Shown: positions 43,213 to 53,677 of the stretch, one piece after another
Position numbering within the stretch: the stretch's first letter is position 1
How the letters are laid out: each line of letters starts with the position of its first letter
Assembly: GCA_041653935.1 (NCBI GenBank)
Contig: JBAZEO010000001.1
Span: forward strand, 682,001-746,000
Direction of reading: 5' to 3'
Length of the DNA stretch: 64,000 nucleotides
Origin: JAYEHL01 sp041653935
GTDB taxonomy: Bacteria > Chloroflexota > Dehalococcoidia > E44-bin15
Notes under the pieces: model-generated
The model's database searches: none
Seen by the model: the letters and a program-made list of their open reading frames with translations, nothing else
Told to the model about the DNA's origin: nothing
Translations under genes and position numbers: made by a program

Positions 43213-43273
43213 TTTTTAGGTGTGGTAATAGATTGTTTATCGAAAAGTCTCATCTTATAGAGGGAGCTGGCTG

Positions 43274-44899
43274 ATGACAAAGTACATCTTCGTAACCGGC
43301 GGCGTTGTTAGTTCAGTAGGAAAGGGCATAGCTGTCGCTTCTATTGGAAGAATATTAAAGAGCCGCAATATATCCGTATCCGTTCAAAAGTTAGATCCCT
43401 ATCTTAATGTTGACCCCGGCACCATGTCGCCATTCCAGCACGGAGAGGTATTCGTTACCGACGATGGCGCTGAGACGGACCTCGATCTTGGTCATTATGA
43501 GCGTTTCATCGATATCAAGCTGACGAAATCGTCAAGTATCACTTCAGGACAAATATATAATTTGATCATGACCAAGGAACGCCGCGGGGAATTCCTGGGC
43601 GGCACCGTCCAGGTAATACCAAATCTGACCAACGAAATAAAGGGCTGCATCCGCAAGGTAGCCCAGGAGAGCGGAGCGGACGTGGTAATCGTAGAGGTCG
43701 GAGGCACAGTCGGCGACATAGAGGGGCAACCGTTCCTAGAGGCCATACGCCAAATGAGGGGTGAAGCAGGCCGAGAGAATGTGCTCTTCGTCCATCTCAC
43801 CCTCCTTCCCTATCTTCAATCTACCGGCGAATTAAAGACAAAACCGACACAGCACAGCGTGAACGAGCTCCGCCGAATCGGTATACAGCCCGACGTAATC
43901 CTGTTGCGCAGCGATATAGCGATACATGACGGCATCAGGGATAAAATCGCATTATTCTGCGATGTTGACCGCGAGGCCGTCATACCCCTGCCCACATTGC
44001 CTATAATCTATGAGGCCCCGCTCTTTCTAGAAGAGGCCGGGCTGGGCGATATTGTCATGAAGATGCTGCATCTGCCGGACACGGGCTCGAACCTGGTACA
44101 GTGGCGCCGCCTTGTCGAAGAGATGAAAAAAACCAAGCCGAAAATCAATATCGCTATAGTCGGTAAATACGTTAAGCTGCATGATGCCTATATATCGGTC
44201 AGGGAGTCTTTGCGCCACGCCGCTATACACTATGACCGCGATGTTGAATTGCTGTGGGTTCAGTCTGAAGAATTAGAAAAAAACGGGGATGCAGCCCTGC
44301 ACAGCGCCCAGGGGATAGTTGTTCCCGGAGGATTCGGCATACGCGGTATCGAGGGCATGGTTGTCGCGGCAAGATATGCCCGCACGAACAATATACCCTA
44401 CCTCGGTTTATGTCTCGGCATGCAGGTTATGGTCATCGAGTATGCCCGTCATGTGTTTGGCACAAACGAGCCAAACTCAACCGAATTCAATCCCGAAACC
44501 GCATATCCGGTCATCGATTTGCTTCCCGAACAACGAAATATCAAAGACCTGGGCGGCACTATGCGCCTTGGCAGTTATGCCTGCCACCTGATTAGCGGAA
44601 CCAAGGCCGCTGCGGCCTACGACGAACCGGTGATCCACGAGCGACACCGACACCGCTATGAATTCAACAACGACTTTCGCCACAGGTTGGAGGAGGCGGG
44701 CATGGTCTTCAGCGGACTCTCCCCAGATGGCAACCTTGTGGAAATCAGTGAGCTTAAGGGCCATCCATTCATGGTAGCATGCCAGTTCCATCCCGAGTTT
44801 CTATCGCGCCCTGACAGGCCCCACCCATTGTTCCGCGAATTCATCGGAGCTGCTAATGAGACTTTAGTCGATGGCACACAGCCGCCCCTGCTGCATTAG
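43274..44899 (+). CDS. pyrG: CTP synthase
   Basis: 541 residues, full length. N-terminal amidoligase: KYIFVTGGVVSSVGKGIAVA, DPGTMSPFQHGEVFVTDDGA, VEVGGTVGDIEGQPF. C-terminal class I glutaminase: VPGGFGIRGIEGM, catalytic Cys in YLGLCLGMQVMVIEYAR, and CQFHPEF with His and Glu. Converts UTP to CTP with glutamine and ATP. Confidence 0.98.
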   Translation: MTKYIFVTGGVVSSVGKGIAVASIGRILKSRNISVSVQKLDPYLNVDPGTMSPFQHGEVFVTDDGAETDLDLGHYERFIDIKLTKSSSITSGQIYNLIMTKERRGEFLGGTVQVIPNLTNEIKGCIRKVAQESGADVVIVEVGGTVGDIEGQPFLEAIRQMRGEAGRENVLFVHLTLLPYLQSTGELKTKPTQHSVNELRRIGIQPDVILLRSDIAIHDGIRDKIALFCDVDREAVIPLPTLPIIYEAPLFLEEAGLGDIVMKMLHLPDTGSNLVQWRRLVEEMKKTKPKINIAIVGKYVKLHDAYISVRESLRHAAIHYDRDVELLWVQSEELEKNGDAALHSAQGIVVPGGFGIRGIEGMVVAARYARTNNIPYLGLCLGMQVMVIEYARHVFGTNEPNSTEFNPETAYPVIDLLPEQRNIKDLGGTMRLGSYACHLISGTKAAAAYDEPVIHERHRHRYEFNNDFRHRLEEAGMVFSGLSPDGNLVEISELKGHPFMVACQFHPEFLSRPDRPHPLFREFIGAANETLVDGTQPPLLH

Positions 44900-45077
44900 T
44901 TCATCTATGAAAACGCTGCTATAGGAGCACATCTCGTCAGGGACGATGTCATCCACATCTGCAGGTAATCACTGAGTTTAACGCTAGTCCAAACACCGCT
45001 AGTGTAAAATCTTTACATCTCCGCTTACGCCAAACCGGCTGTGCTATAATACAATCTGCGTTACGATTGGCTCCAAG

Positions 45078-45647
45078 ATGAATGTAAAAATAAAACTCCC
45101 AAAAGAGAACCCTCATATCGAGACCGAACGCCTGCTGCTCAGGCCGTTCACGCTGGACGACTCGCCCGTTGTGCAGTATCTTGCCGGCGAGTACGACATC
45201 GCAGCCAATGTTAGGATGATACCGCACCCCTACCCAGACCACATGGCAGAGGACTGGATAGATTCCCACCAGGATAAGCTGGAGCACGGCGAGATACATC
45301 TGGCGATCACGCTGCACAGTGAGGGCACGCTTGTCGGCGCCATCGGCCTCATCATCAACAGCGATGACGAGAACGCGGAGCTGGGATACTGGATCGGCAA
45401 GCCTTACTGGAACAAAGGATATTGCACAGAGGCGGCTCAAGCTCTGGTTAAATACGGATTCGATAAGCTGAAGCTGCACCGCATCCATTCCTTCTACATG
45501 ACGAAGAATCCGGCCTCAGGGAGGGTCATGCAGAAGCTAGGGATGAAACACGAGGGAACAATGCGCAAGTGCATTAAGAAGTGGGATGTCTTTGAAGATG
45601 TTAACGTTTATTCGATACTGAGGAGCGAGTACTCAGGTTTCAGGTAA
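45078..45647 (+). CDS. GNAT-family N-acetyltransferase (RimJ/RimL-like)
   Basis: 189 residues. ETERLLLRPFTLDDSPVVQ, GAIGLIINSDDENAELGYWI, KGYCTEAAQALVKYGFDKLK (acetyl-CoA loop region) and RIHSFYMTKNPASGRVMQKL are typical of the RimJ/RimL group, which acetylates protein N-termini or small amines. Substrate not readable. Confidence 0.92.
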   Translation: MNVKIKLPKENPHIETERLLLRPFTLDDSPVVQYLAGEYDIAANVRMIPHPYPDHMAEDWIDSHQDKLEHGEIHLAITLHSEGTLVGAIGLIINSDDENAELGYWIGKPYWNKGYCTEAAQALVKYGFDKLKLHRIHSFYMTKNPASGRVMQKLGMKHEGTMRKCIKKWDVFEDVNVYSILRSEYSGFR

Positions 45648-45943
45648 ATATTATGTCAACCTCTGCCTTCCTCCACCTACGGTGGAATCACGTAGGGGCG
45701 AGGTTGACTCGCCCTCTTAGTTGTCGATATGTTTCGGAGCTATTCTCCGAACCCCCCTGGTAGTCCCCCATACGTTGGGGGCCTTTAATTTTGGGGGACA
45801 CCCCCAAACCCCTGACAGGATATAAATCTCCTGTACCTCTCTTTGAGATGGCTAGTCGTAGGGTGGGCTCGGCCCACCGCCTTTTAAAATCCAGGAGCAA
45901 AATCATATTGGCGGGCACAGCCCGCCCTACATCTCCTTCTAAT
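45648..45943. repeat. Repeat block with a three-hairpin copy
   Basis: About 300 bp with no gene. Left part has a GTAGGGGCGAGGTTGACTCG palindrome; 45748-45843 is a three-hairpin repeat in the minus orientation; the right part has palindromes GGGTGGGCTCGGCCCACC and GGCGGGCACAGCCCGCC with GTAGGG flanks. It separates two convergent genes. Confidence 0.75.
45748..45843 (-). repeat. Three-hairpin repeat, inverted copy
   Basis: CCCCCATACGTTGGGGG, TTGGGGGACACCCCCAA and CAGGATATAAATCTCCTG in reverse order of the copy at 59765. Confidence 0.78.
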
Positions 45944-48900
45944 TTATTCGCTCTTCTTTTTCCCAGAAGGCTTCTTCTTAGTACCCTTCTTTTTGGCGGG
46001 AAATACCTGCGATATAGCTGACGATATCGAATCACGGCTGAAAGGCTTGGCTATGACGCCGTCGACAAGCTTCTTCTGCTCTTCATCCAGGTCTATAACC
46101 CAGCCCGTGATCAGAAGCACAGGCATATCTGGTTTTATCTTCTTGATAGCACGGGCCACATCCCAGCCCGACATCCCGGGCATGCCAAGGTCGGTGATAA
46201 CCAGATCGTAGTTGCCATCCTTGAAAGCCTTTACTGCTTCAGCGCCGCTGGTAAAACCCTTGACCCAGTGCCCGAAATACTCCAGCGTCAGCCCCAGGGC
46301 CTTTAGTACCTCGACTTCATCATCGACTGTCAGTATATTGGCAGGCTTAGCTGCAACCGCCTTCCGCTTCCTGGCCTCCTGCTTTACAGCTTCAGTAGCC
46401 AGGGGCAGCCTGATATAGAACGTTGTCCCCTTGCCTACCGCGCTGTCGAACTTGATCATGCCGCCATGCCTGGCAATGATGCCATATGTCACGCTCAATC
46501 CCAGGCCGGAACCCTTGGAAGCCTTGGTGGTAAAGAACGGCTCGAATATCCTGCTCTTCACCTTGTCAGGTATCCCCACCCCTGTATCCTTTATCGATAT
46601 CTGCACCCAGTCCTCATCCTGTAAGCTTTTCACCATCAGCTTCCCGCCCGTGGGCATGGCATCCATAGCATTGAAAAGTATGTTCAGCAGGGCCTCCCGC
46701 AATTCGGCAGCATCGCCGGATACCTGCCCCACCTTCCCCAGTTCCTGCTCCACCTTGATCGTTATGCCTTTGGTCTGTTCCAGCTCAACCCTGCGGGAAT
46801 CAACCATCTTGAGGACACCCTCCACCACCTCATTCACATCCAGCGATTCGAAGGGGTGCTCCACGCGTATCCGCGCGAAGTCCTGCAGGCGTTTTACCGT
46901 CTTGGCCGCATCGAGGGCCGCCTGCTCGATAATCTGAATGCCCTTCTTTACTTTGTCATCCTTGACATCATCGATGACCAGCTGCGTCCGCCCCAGGATG
47001 ACCGCGAGCATATTGTTGAAATCATGCGCTATGCCGCTGGCCATCTCCCCCATGGCCCTTAGCTTCTCCGATTGCACCATGCGCTCATGCGCCGTCTTCA
47101 GTTCCTCATAGGCCAGCTCCAGCTCCAACTCCGCCTTCCTGTGCTCGGTGGTTTCCATGAAACTGGCGATCACAGCCCGATGCCCCTTGTACTTAATAGA
47201 GGTGACCCGCTCCATGACCCATATCTGCTTACCATCCTTCCGTAGAGATCTGAACTCATACGGCACAGTGGATACTCCCTTGAGATTTTCCACAGCATTT
47301 ATCCTTACTATGCCCCTGTCACCGGGATGAACATAGTTTATCGCCTCCTGTCCCACAAGCTCCGCGCTGGTATAGCCCATTATCTTCTCAAACGTCGGGT
47401 TCACATACAGGAATTTTTTATTCTGCAGCAAGTATATCCCCATGGCGGCGTTATCCAGCATGCCGCGTGCCATCTCCTCGCTCTCCTTCAATGCCTCCTC
47501 CGCCTGCTTGCGCTCGGTGATGTCCTGCCCCTGAGCGATAATAGCGATAGGGGTTTTCCTATCCTCAGCGTAGATTGTGGAAATATTCCATAATACCGTT
47601 TTGACGGTTCCCTCTACATTCACGATAGGAATTTCCACCACCTCCCACCTGGCGCCGCTGACCGCAGTACGCACGTAACTCATGGACTTTTCTCGTGTTT
47701 TCTCTGGAAACAGTATTTCCAGATTTTTCCCAATCACGGACTTGGCCTTCATGCCCGTGAGCCGCTCAAAGGCGCGGTTGAACCTTGTGATCCTGAAGTC
47801 CGGCGTCCAGACGACCATGGGCACATTAGCATGTTCGATGAGATTCTCCATGTAGTCGCGAGTCTCCCGGAGCTTATCTAAAGCCCTCTTACTTTCGGTG
47901 ATATCCGTGTGCACTCCTACAAGCCCAATGACCTTTCCTGATTCATCCTTTATCGCGTCCGCACGCTCCAGAACTGTGAATTTACGTCCGCTCTTTGATA
48001 CCATCTCCACCTCCCCACTCCAGGACCCACCACCCATTATTGTCTCGAACACCTTGCGGCCAATATTCTTATTCTCAAAAGCAGCGGTCCCGCCACCCGC
48101 AGCCTCAAGCTCCTCCGGTGTGTATTCAAAAAGCTCAGTGAACGCTTTATTATGATAGAAGTGGTGTCCCTGCGGATCAGACATACCGATGGCATCGCTT
48201 GAACCCTCTACCGCCTTATTGATGCGAAGAAGCATCTCCTCCGCTCGTCTGCGCGCCAGCGCTACGCCTATGCTCACCGCAATACCCTCAAAGAATTGCA
48301 TCATCTCCGGGGTGAAACACCCCTTGCGGCGGTCGTTGAGCTGCAACAGGCCAACTATCTCTTTACCACTGCGGATAGGAATAATGGCCACGGACTGGAA
48401 GCCCTCTTGTATGCATCGGTTCCGCGGGTGAAGTCTGGTATCCTGTTCCGGCAAAACATCAAGCAGTGTCGTTGAGTCGTTTGTCCAGGCGCTGCCGCCC
48501 GGCGTGAAGAGCGGATTGGACGGATCCGTCTTTCCGGACAGCACCAGCCCGCAGGTGCATTCCAGGCTGATATTGCCGTCCTTATCACGGCAAGGCCATC
48601 CATCCGGACCACGAGCCACAAGTGTATTCTCAGTAAGTAGGAAATCCTCGGTAAATCCTCTCTGAGCAAAATAGGGGAAATCATCGTCTTTTCGCAAGCG
48701 GATGCCCACCGCGTAGAACCCCGTCTCCCGCTTGATGGCATCCATGATGCGGTTGACGGCATTCTGCAGAGCCAGCGGTTCATTGAGACTCCCCAGTATC
48801 TCCGCCGCCAGCTTCTGTCGTCCCTCAGCCTGCTTGCGCTCGGTAAGGTCCCTCTGCACAATCACGATCCCTACCGGCTTGCCACTCGCGTCCAGCATCA

Positions 48901-51900
48901 AGCTTCCTGAGGCCTCAAGCGGCACCCTGCGTCCGCTTCTGGTAACTATACTGAACTGTGTTACGCTGGTACGTCCATTTGTTATCAACTCAAGCAGCGC
49001 TGCAGCAACCCTCTCCTTATCTTCAGGCACAACGGCTTCCAGCGCATTTACACCGAGCTCATCTCTTTCAAACAGCTTCCGAGCCGCCTCGTTCACGTTA
49101 ATGACATTTCCCCCCATGTCAAGTATTAAAACAGGATCAAGGGTTGCCCTGAAAGCGTTGGAGAGCATAATTATTTCCGCTTCCGCCCGCTTGCTCTCTG
49201 TTATATCCCTGAAATATACAACCGTGGCCGGCTGCCCGCGGAGCTTCATCGTAGCCACACTGGTTATAACAGGAACCCTCGTTTTGTCTTTACGCACAAG
49301 TGCTGCTTCATAGTAATACGGCACATTTTTGCCCTGCTGTCTATCCCTGTACTGCGACATGAGCTTCCCGATAATGTCGGGGGGTATGACATCCCCAAGA
49401 GACATTTTGAGTAACTCTTCCTGCGAATACCCCGCTACGACACAAGCCTGATCGTTGGCAAAAACTATCGCTGCCTCCCGGGCCCCGATGCTCTGCAAGA
49501 TTGCTATGCCTATACCGGCACGCCCGGACGTTTCTACCAACGCTCTGTGCCACTCCTCACTCTCCCGCAACGCCTCCTCCATGCGCTTGCGCTCGGTGAT
49601 GTCTCTGGAGATGCCGAGGGCTGCCGGTTTACCCTCGTACTGTATAAGCCTGGTCGAGTTCTCTATTTCTTTGACTGTACCATCTTTACATAGCATCCTG
49701 GTATTGAATGTCTCAGAAACATCTTGGTTTTTCACCCGCTGGGCGAATCTCTCTTTTAACACAGGTATAAAGTCCGGCGGCACTAAGTCGAACGTTGACA
49801 TGCCGGTCAGTTCTTTAACGGTGTATCCTGACATCTCTGACATGTGCTTATTGGCGAACTTGATTACCTGATCCTGGATAATGGTCACTCCATCCGTTGC
49901 ATTCTCCACCAGGGTAGAATACTTCTCTTCACTCTCACGCAGAGCTTCCTCAGCACGTTTGTGCTGGGTGACGTCGCGAATTATCCCCATGATACCTGTA
50001 GGTTCTCCATTTGAATCGCGTACGAAAGAGACCATCATTTCAGTCCAGATAATTGAGCCGTCTTTGCGGATCATCTCCAATTCCAGAATTTGACCAGGTG
50101 AACTCCCAGGATGCCGTTTTTCCCTATCCAGACCAGCCATGAAGCTTTTCACTGCCTTCTCAATTGAAGCGGGGGGCATCCTGCCCTCCATAGACCCTGT
50201 CAGCGCTTCTTCTACGGAGTAGCCGAGCAGGCGGGTGATAGATGAACTATAGAAAACTGGCTTTGCGTTCATATCCATAAGTATTATGACATCTGAAGCA
50301 TTGTCAGCTAGCAAGCGGTATTTCTGTTCACTCTCACGCAGAGCTTCCTCAACACGCTTGCGCTCAGTGACGTCCCGGAAGTTCACAACAACGCCGCGCA
50401 CGGCAGGATTTTCAATCTCGTTATGTTCCACAATATCAATGACGTGCCATGTGCCGTCCGTGTGCAAAGCTCTGACCTGCAGTTGAATCGGTTTAGCGGA
50501 ATTCTTTAACAAACGAACGAATGAATCACTGACTAAAGGTATATCGTCCGGGTAAATATCCTTGAGCAGGTCTTTTCCTATCTCACCCAAAGGCTCCCGC
50601 CCCCATACGCTTCTGTAGTTAGGACTTTGGTAGATAACTGTCCCTCGAGCATCTAGAACAGTGACGACATCCAACGAGGATTCTAGGAGAGCCTTGAAGC
50701 GCTCCTCACTCTCCTGCAATACGGCATCCAATTTCTTACGCTCAGTTATATCGCGCAAACTCGAGCGGCTATAGAGGATCTTGCCGGAGGCATCCAATAC
50801 AGCAGAAATATTGAGGCTGACATCAATCTTCCTGCCGTCCTTGCACCGCAGTTTCAGTTCTACGTCCCGCACTTCACCCGTTGCAACAAATGACTGGAAA
50901 GCCTTCTTCGCCTCTTCCCTGCAATCTGGGTGGTATATTTCAAATATGGGCTTCCCGATGATCTCATCCTTAGCGTAGCCGGTCACCCTGGACAGAGTTT
51001 GATTGCATCTCAGTATGCAAGCCGTTGCCGGGTCAATCGATAAATACATATCGGGAGCGTTTTCGTATAAATCCGCATACCTGGCTTCGGATTCTTGCAA
51101 ACTCTCTGCTTTATCGCGCAGCGTATCAGTCATCCGGTCGAATGATGCGGCAAGCGTGCCGACCTCGTCCCTTGAAGAAATCCCCGCTTTCTGATTTAAG
51201 TCTCCGTTATGAGTGATGTCCAGCGCCACTTTATTGAGGCGCCTCAGCGGCCTTATGACCGATATATTCAACCCCATGAATGCCAGCGCGATAAGAGCGG
51301 CCAGAGCAAGGAAGAGCCCGAACAGAGCAATAAAAATTATTCCTTGTATCTCCTTATTTATCACATTGGCGGGAACTATGACCGCAAGCTTCCATCCGAG
51401 CTCGGGCGACGTGTACAGATAGAGATAGGATGACCCTGATTCAGTCTCAAAGGCAGTGTATCCCTGGTCGTTGGCCATCATATCGGCAGCGACATCGGCA
51501 TCGCCAAGGAGAGCCTCAACGTTCTCAAACAAAAATTCCGGGTCGGCAAACGCCACAATGGTTCCGTACTCATCCGTGAGAAGCATACGGCCCTGATAAC
51601 CGACATCAAAGCCCGCCATATATTCTGTAAGGTTGTTCAGTGTGATATCCGCGCCCACGACTCCGTAGACTTCACCGTCATCGCCAATTAGGGCGGTCAC
51701 CACGCCTATATTCACATCTGTAGTGGTAAGTGACTCATAAGGCTCAGTTATCACCACCTGGCCAGGATTCTCTTTCCCCGCTATGTACCAGGGTCTTTCC
51801 CTTGGATCATACTGAGTCGGGCTCGCCCGCGGGTGGGAACGAACGAAGGTTCCATTCTCACGCCCCATGTATACCGAGTTCACATACGGATGCGTCGTCC

Positions 51901-52234
51901 TGTACGCGTTCAGTATGTCAATGATGGCTTGCTCTGTCTCACCGATGTTGTATTCGAAGGTGGCTGGATCCGTGACGTTCAGGAAGCTGGTGAAATCTTC
52001 ATCGTCCGTGGTGCGCACTACTTCGTTCTCAGACAGCTGGCTTATATCGTTTTCAGCTTCTTCGATGAGGTTAGTCAGCGCGAAATCGAGGTGTACAAGC
52101 TGATTTGTTAATTCCTGTTCAATGTCCGCAGTACGGTCATTCCTGACCTGCACAAACAGAGTACCGCCAACAATAACGAGAACGCCGATGCCGAAACATG
52201 CGTATGCTATAAGCAATCTGGTTTTCAGTGACAT
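45944..52234 (-). CDS. Giant hybrid sensor histidine kinase with nine PAS domains, GAF and receiver
   Basis: 2096 residues. Membrane helix near 6-28, double-Cache-like outer domain (about 35-300), second helix (IIFIALFGLFLALAALIALA), HAMP, six PAS, a GAF (about 1145-1330), three more PAS, HisKA with the phospho-His in GIAHDFNNML (about 1735), HATPase (LFNAMDAMPTGG, DTGVGIPD, GSGLGLSVT) and a receiver with the phospho-Asp in DLVITDLGMPG (about 2015). The GAF has a Cys-rich insert (ECTCG, NRCI). ATG 52234 starts MSLKTRLLIAYACFG with a proper first helix. No partner regulator gene is adjacent, so the attached receiver may pass phosphate to a diffusing Hpt protein. Confidence 0.95.
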   Translation of the reverse strand: MSLKTRLLIAYACFGIGVLVIVGGTLFVQVRNDRTADIEQELTNQLVHLDFALTNLIEEAENDISQLSENEVVRTTDDEDFTSFLNVTDPATFEYNIGETEQAIIDILNAYRTTHPYVNSVYMGRENGTFVRSHPRASPTQYDPRERPWYIAGKENPGQVVITEPYESLTTTDVNIGVVTALIGDDGEVYGVVGADITLNNLTEYMAGFDVGYQGRMLLTDEYGTIVAFADPEFLFENVEALLGDADVAADMMANDQGYTAFETESGSSYLYLYTSPELGWKLAVIVPANVINKEIQGIIFIALFGLFLALAALIALAFMGLNISVIRPLRRLNKVALDITHNGDLNQKAGISSRDEVGTLAASFDRMTDTLRDKAESLQESEARYADLYENAPDMYLSIDPATACILRCNQTLSRVTGYAKDEIIGKPIFEIYHPDCREEAKKAFQSFVATGEVRDVELKLRCKDGRKIDVSLNISAVLDASGKILYSRSSLRDITERKKLDAVLQESEERFKALLESSLDVVTVLDARGTVIYQSPNYRSVWGREPLGEIGKDLLKDIYPDDIPLVSDSFVRLLKNSAKPIQLQVRALHTDGTWHVIDIVEHNEIENPAVRGVVVNFRDVTERKRVEEALRESEQKYRLLADNASDVIILMDMNAKPVFYSSSITRLLGYSVEEALTGSMEGRMPPASIEKAVKSFMAGLDREKRHPGSSPGQILELEMIRKDGSIIWTEMMVSFVRDSNGEPTGIMGIIRDVTQHKRAEEALRESEEKYSTLVENATDGVTIIQDQVIKFANKHMSEMSGYTVKELTGMSTFDLVPPDFIPVLKERFAQRVKNQDVSETFNTRMLCKDGTVKEIENSTRLIQYEGKPAALGISRDITERKRMEEALRESEEWHRALVETSGRAGIGIAILQSIGAREAAIVFANDQACVVAGYSQEELLKMSLGDVIPPDIIGKLMSQYRDRQQGKNVPYYYEAALVRKDKTRVPVITSVATMKLRGQPATVVYFRDITESKRAEAEIIMLSNAFRATLDPVLILDMGGNVINVNEAARKLFERDELGVNALEAVVPEDKERVAAALLELITNGRTSVTQFSIVTRSGRRVPLEASGSLMLDASGKPVGIVIVQRDLTERKQAEGRQKLAAEILGSLNEPLALQNAVNRIMDAIKRETGFYAVGIRLRKDDDFPYFAQRGFTEDFLLTENTLVARGPDGWPCRDKDGNISLECTCGLVLSGKTDPSNPLFTPGGSAWTNDSTTLLDVLPEQDTRLHPRNRCIQEGFQSVAIIPIRSGKEIVGLLQLNDRRKGCFTPEMMQFFEGIAVSIGVALARRRAEEMLLRINKAVEGSSDAIGMSDPQGHHFYHNKAFTELFEYTPEELEAAGGGTAAFENKNIGRKVFETIMGGGSWSGEVEMVSKSGRKFTVLERADAIKDESGKVIGLVGVHTDITESKRALDKLRETRDYMENLIEHANVPMVVWTPDFRITRFNRAFERLTGMKAKSVIGKNLEILFPEKTREKSMSYVRTAVSGARWEVVEIPIVNVEGTVKTVLWNISTIYAEDRKTPIAIIAQGQDITERKQAEEALKESEEMARGMLDNAAMGIYLLQNKKFLYVNPTFEKIMGYTSAELVGQEAINYVHPGDRGIVRINAVENLKGVSTVPYEFRSLRKDGKQIWVMERVTSIKYKGHRAVIASFMETTEHRKAELELELAYEELKTAHERMVQSEKLRAMGEMASGIAHDFNNMLAVILGRTQLVIDDVKDDKVKKGIQIIEQAALDAAKTVKRLQDFARIRVEHPFESLDVNEVVEGVLKMVDSRRVELEQTKGITIKVEQELGKVGQVSGDAAELREALLNILFNAMDAMPTGGKLMVKSLQDEDWVQISIKDTGVGIPDKVKSRIFEPFFTTKASKGSGLGLSVTYGIIARHGGMIKFDSAVGKGTTFYIRLPLATEAVKQEARKRKAVAAKPANILTVDDEVEVLKALGLTLEYFGHWVKGFTSGAEAVKAFKDGNYDLVITDLGMPGMSGWDVARAIKKIKPDMPVLLITGWVIDLDEEQKKLVDGVIAKPFSRDSISSAISQVFPAKKKGTKKKPSGKKKSE

Positions 52235-52270
52235 TTCCGGCTCACTTCTTCTATCATCCCGATACTCCAC

Positions 52271-52496
52271 ATCTCGCGGGAGGCTACAGAATTGTCGAAT
52301 GCCTCAATGTTCTGCGCACACGGTTTCCATTACAAGAAGACTATATCTGAATGGGAACAAAATTTACCATAATTCTCGATGAAAGTCAATCTGTTCCGAG
52401 CAAAAATGGTCGAGATGCAGCGATTCAACTGAATCAAGGTATTGCGCCTTCTTGCTATTCAGGGTAGAGTTAATAGCAGCTAAACCTATGCTCAAC
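52271..52496. other. Divergent leader between sensor kinase and recF
   Basis: About 230 bp holding the promoters of both divergent genes. I see no convincing -10/-35 pair and no repeat. An in-frame stop (TAA at 52481) limits the recF frame upstream. Confidence 0.5.
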
Positions 52497-52503
52497 GGAG
52501 GTG
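52497..52503 (+). promoter_or_regulatory. Ribosome site that decides the recF start
   Basis: GGAGGTG ends 4 nt before an ATC codon (52508) in the recF frame. No ATG, GTG or TTG lies in that frame between the stop at 52481 and 52562. Confidence 0.7.
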
Positions 52504-52507
52504 CGCC

Positions 52508-53626
52508 ATCCATATCTCCCATATCGGCCTGACCAACTTCCGCAACTACCAGCGCCTGGAGATGGACCTCCCTGCCAATCTCATCGTGTTCCAAGGTGAT
52601 AACGCCCAGGGCAAGACCAACCTCCTTGAGGCCATGTACATGCTGGCCACCGCCAAATCACACCGCGCCGTAACGGACCGCGAGCTGGTCAACTGGAGCT
52701 GCCTGGACAGCGATATAACTGCCGCCCGCGTCACAGCACAAATTGAGACCAAATCCGGCGATATAAAAGTTGAGATAGCTGTAATTGTAACGCAGTCGAA
52801 TGACGGGCCCCAGTTCCAGAAGAAGATTAAAGTCAACGGCATCCCGCGCCGCTCCATCGATATTGTGGGGCAGATGGCCGCCGTACTCTTCACCTCGCAT
52901 GATATCGAGCTTATATACGGAGCGCCTTCAAAGCGCAGGCGCTCCCTGGACATGGCCAATTCACAGGTGGATTCAAAATATCTGCAGGCCCTGCAGCGCT
53001 ACAGCAAGGTGCTGCTGCAGCGCAACCACCTGCTCAAGCTCATCGCTGAGCGCCGTGCCGATGAAGGCCAGCTTGAGTTCTGGGACGGCGAACTGGTAAG
53101 GCACGGCTCGGTTATCATCGAGCAGCGGACACAGCTGATTGCTGAGCTGAACAGGCTGGCCCCACCCATACACAGCAGCATCAGCTCAGGTGAGAACCTG
53201 CAGATAAACTACCTCCCCAGCGTTGACGTTGCTAGCTTCCGCAAGCGGCTGCAGGAGGTGCGAAAAAGGGAGATAGCGCAGCGCATGAGCGTCGTCGGCC
53301 CGCACCGAGACGACATGTCGTTTACGATAAACGGCAACGATGTAAACACATATGGCTCCAGGGGGCAGCAGCGCACCGCCGCCCTCTCGCTGAAGCTGGC
53401 CGAGGCCAGCTACCTCCGCGACAAAATCAATGACGAGCCCATCATACTGCTGGATGACGTGCTCTCCGAGCTGGATTCGACAAGGAGGCATCAGCTTCTG
53501 GAAGCGGTTTCATCGTATAATCAGGTCGTCATCACTACGACGGATATCGACTATTTCGAGCCGGGGTTCCTGGAGAACGCGGCGCGCTTCAAGGTTAGCG
53601 ATGGGACTGTTGTCCCGATGCGATAA
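52508..53626 (+). CDS. recF: RecF recombination/replication repair ATPase, probable AUC start
   Basis: 372 residues if begun at ATC 52508, giving M(I)HISHIGLTNFRNYQRLEM, the normal RecF N-terminus. The next ordinary start, ATG 52562, would cut off this first strand, which is needed for the ABC-type ATPase fold. Walker A GDNAQGKTNLLEAMYML, signature and Walker B in TYGSRGQQRTAALSLKLAEA and IILLDDVLSELDSTRR. RecF loads RecA at gaps with RecO and RecR. Separated from dnaN. A sequencing error at the start codon is the alternative. Confidence 0.93.
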   Translation: MHISHIGLTNFRNYQRLEMDLPANLIVFQGDNAQGKTNLLEAMYMLATAKSHRAVTDRELVNWSCLDSDITAARVTAQIETKSGDIKVEIAVIVTQSNDGPQFQKKIKVNGIPRRSIDIVGQMAAVLFTSHDIELIYGAPSKRRRSLDMANSQVDSKYLQALQRYSKVLLQRNHLLKLIAERRADEGQLEFWDGELVRHGSVIIEQRTQLIAELNRLAPPIHSSISSGENLQINYLPSVDVASFRKRLQEVRKREIAQRMSVVGPHRDDMSFTINGNDVNTYGSRGQQRTAALSLKLAEASYLRDKINDEPIILLDDVLSELDSTRRHQLLEAVSSYNQVVITTTDIDYFEPGFLENAARFKVSDGTVVPMR

Positions 53627-53677
53627 GCGAACTCCCCTGACCCACTCTTTAACAAAGAGGGGAAAAAGGAAAAAAGA

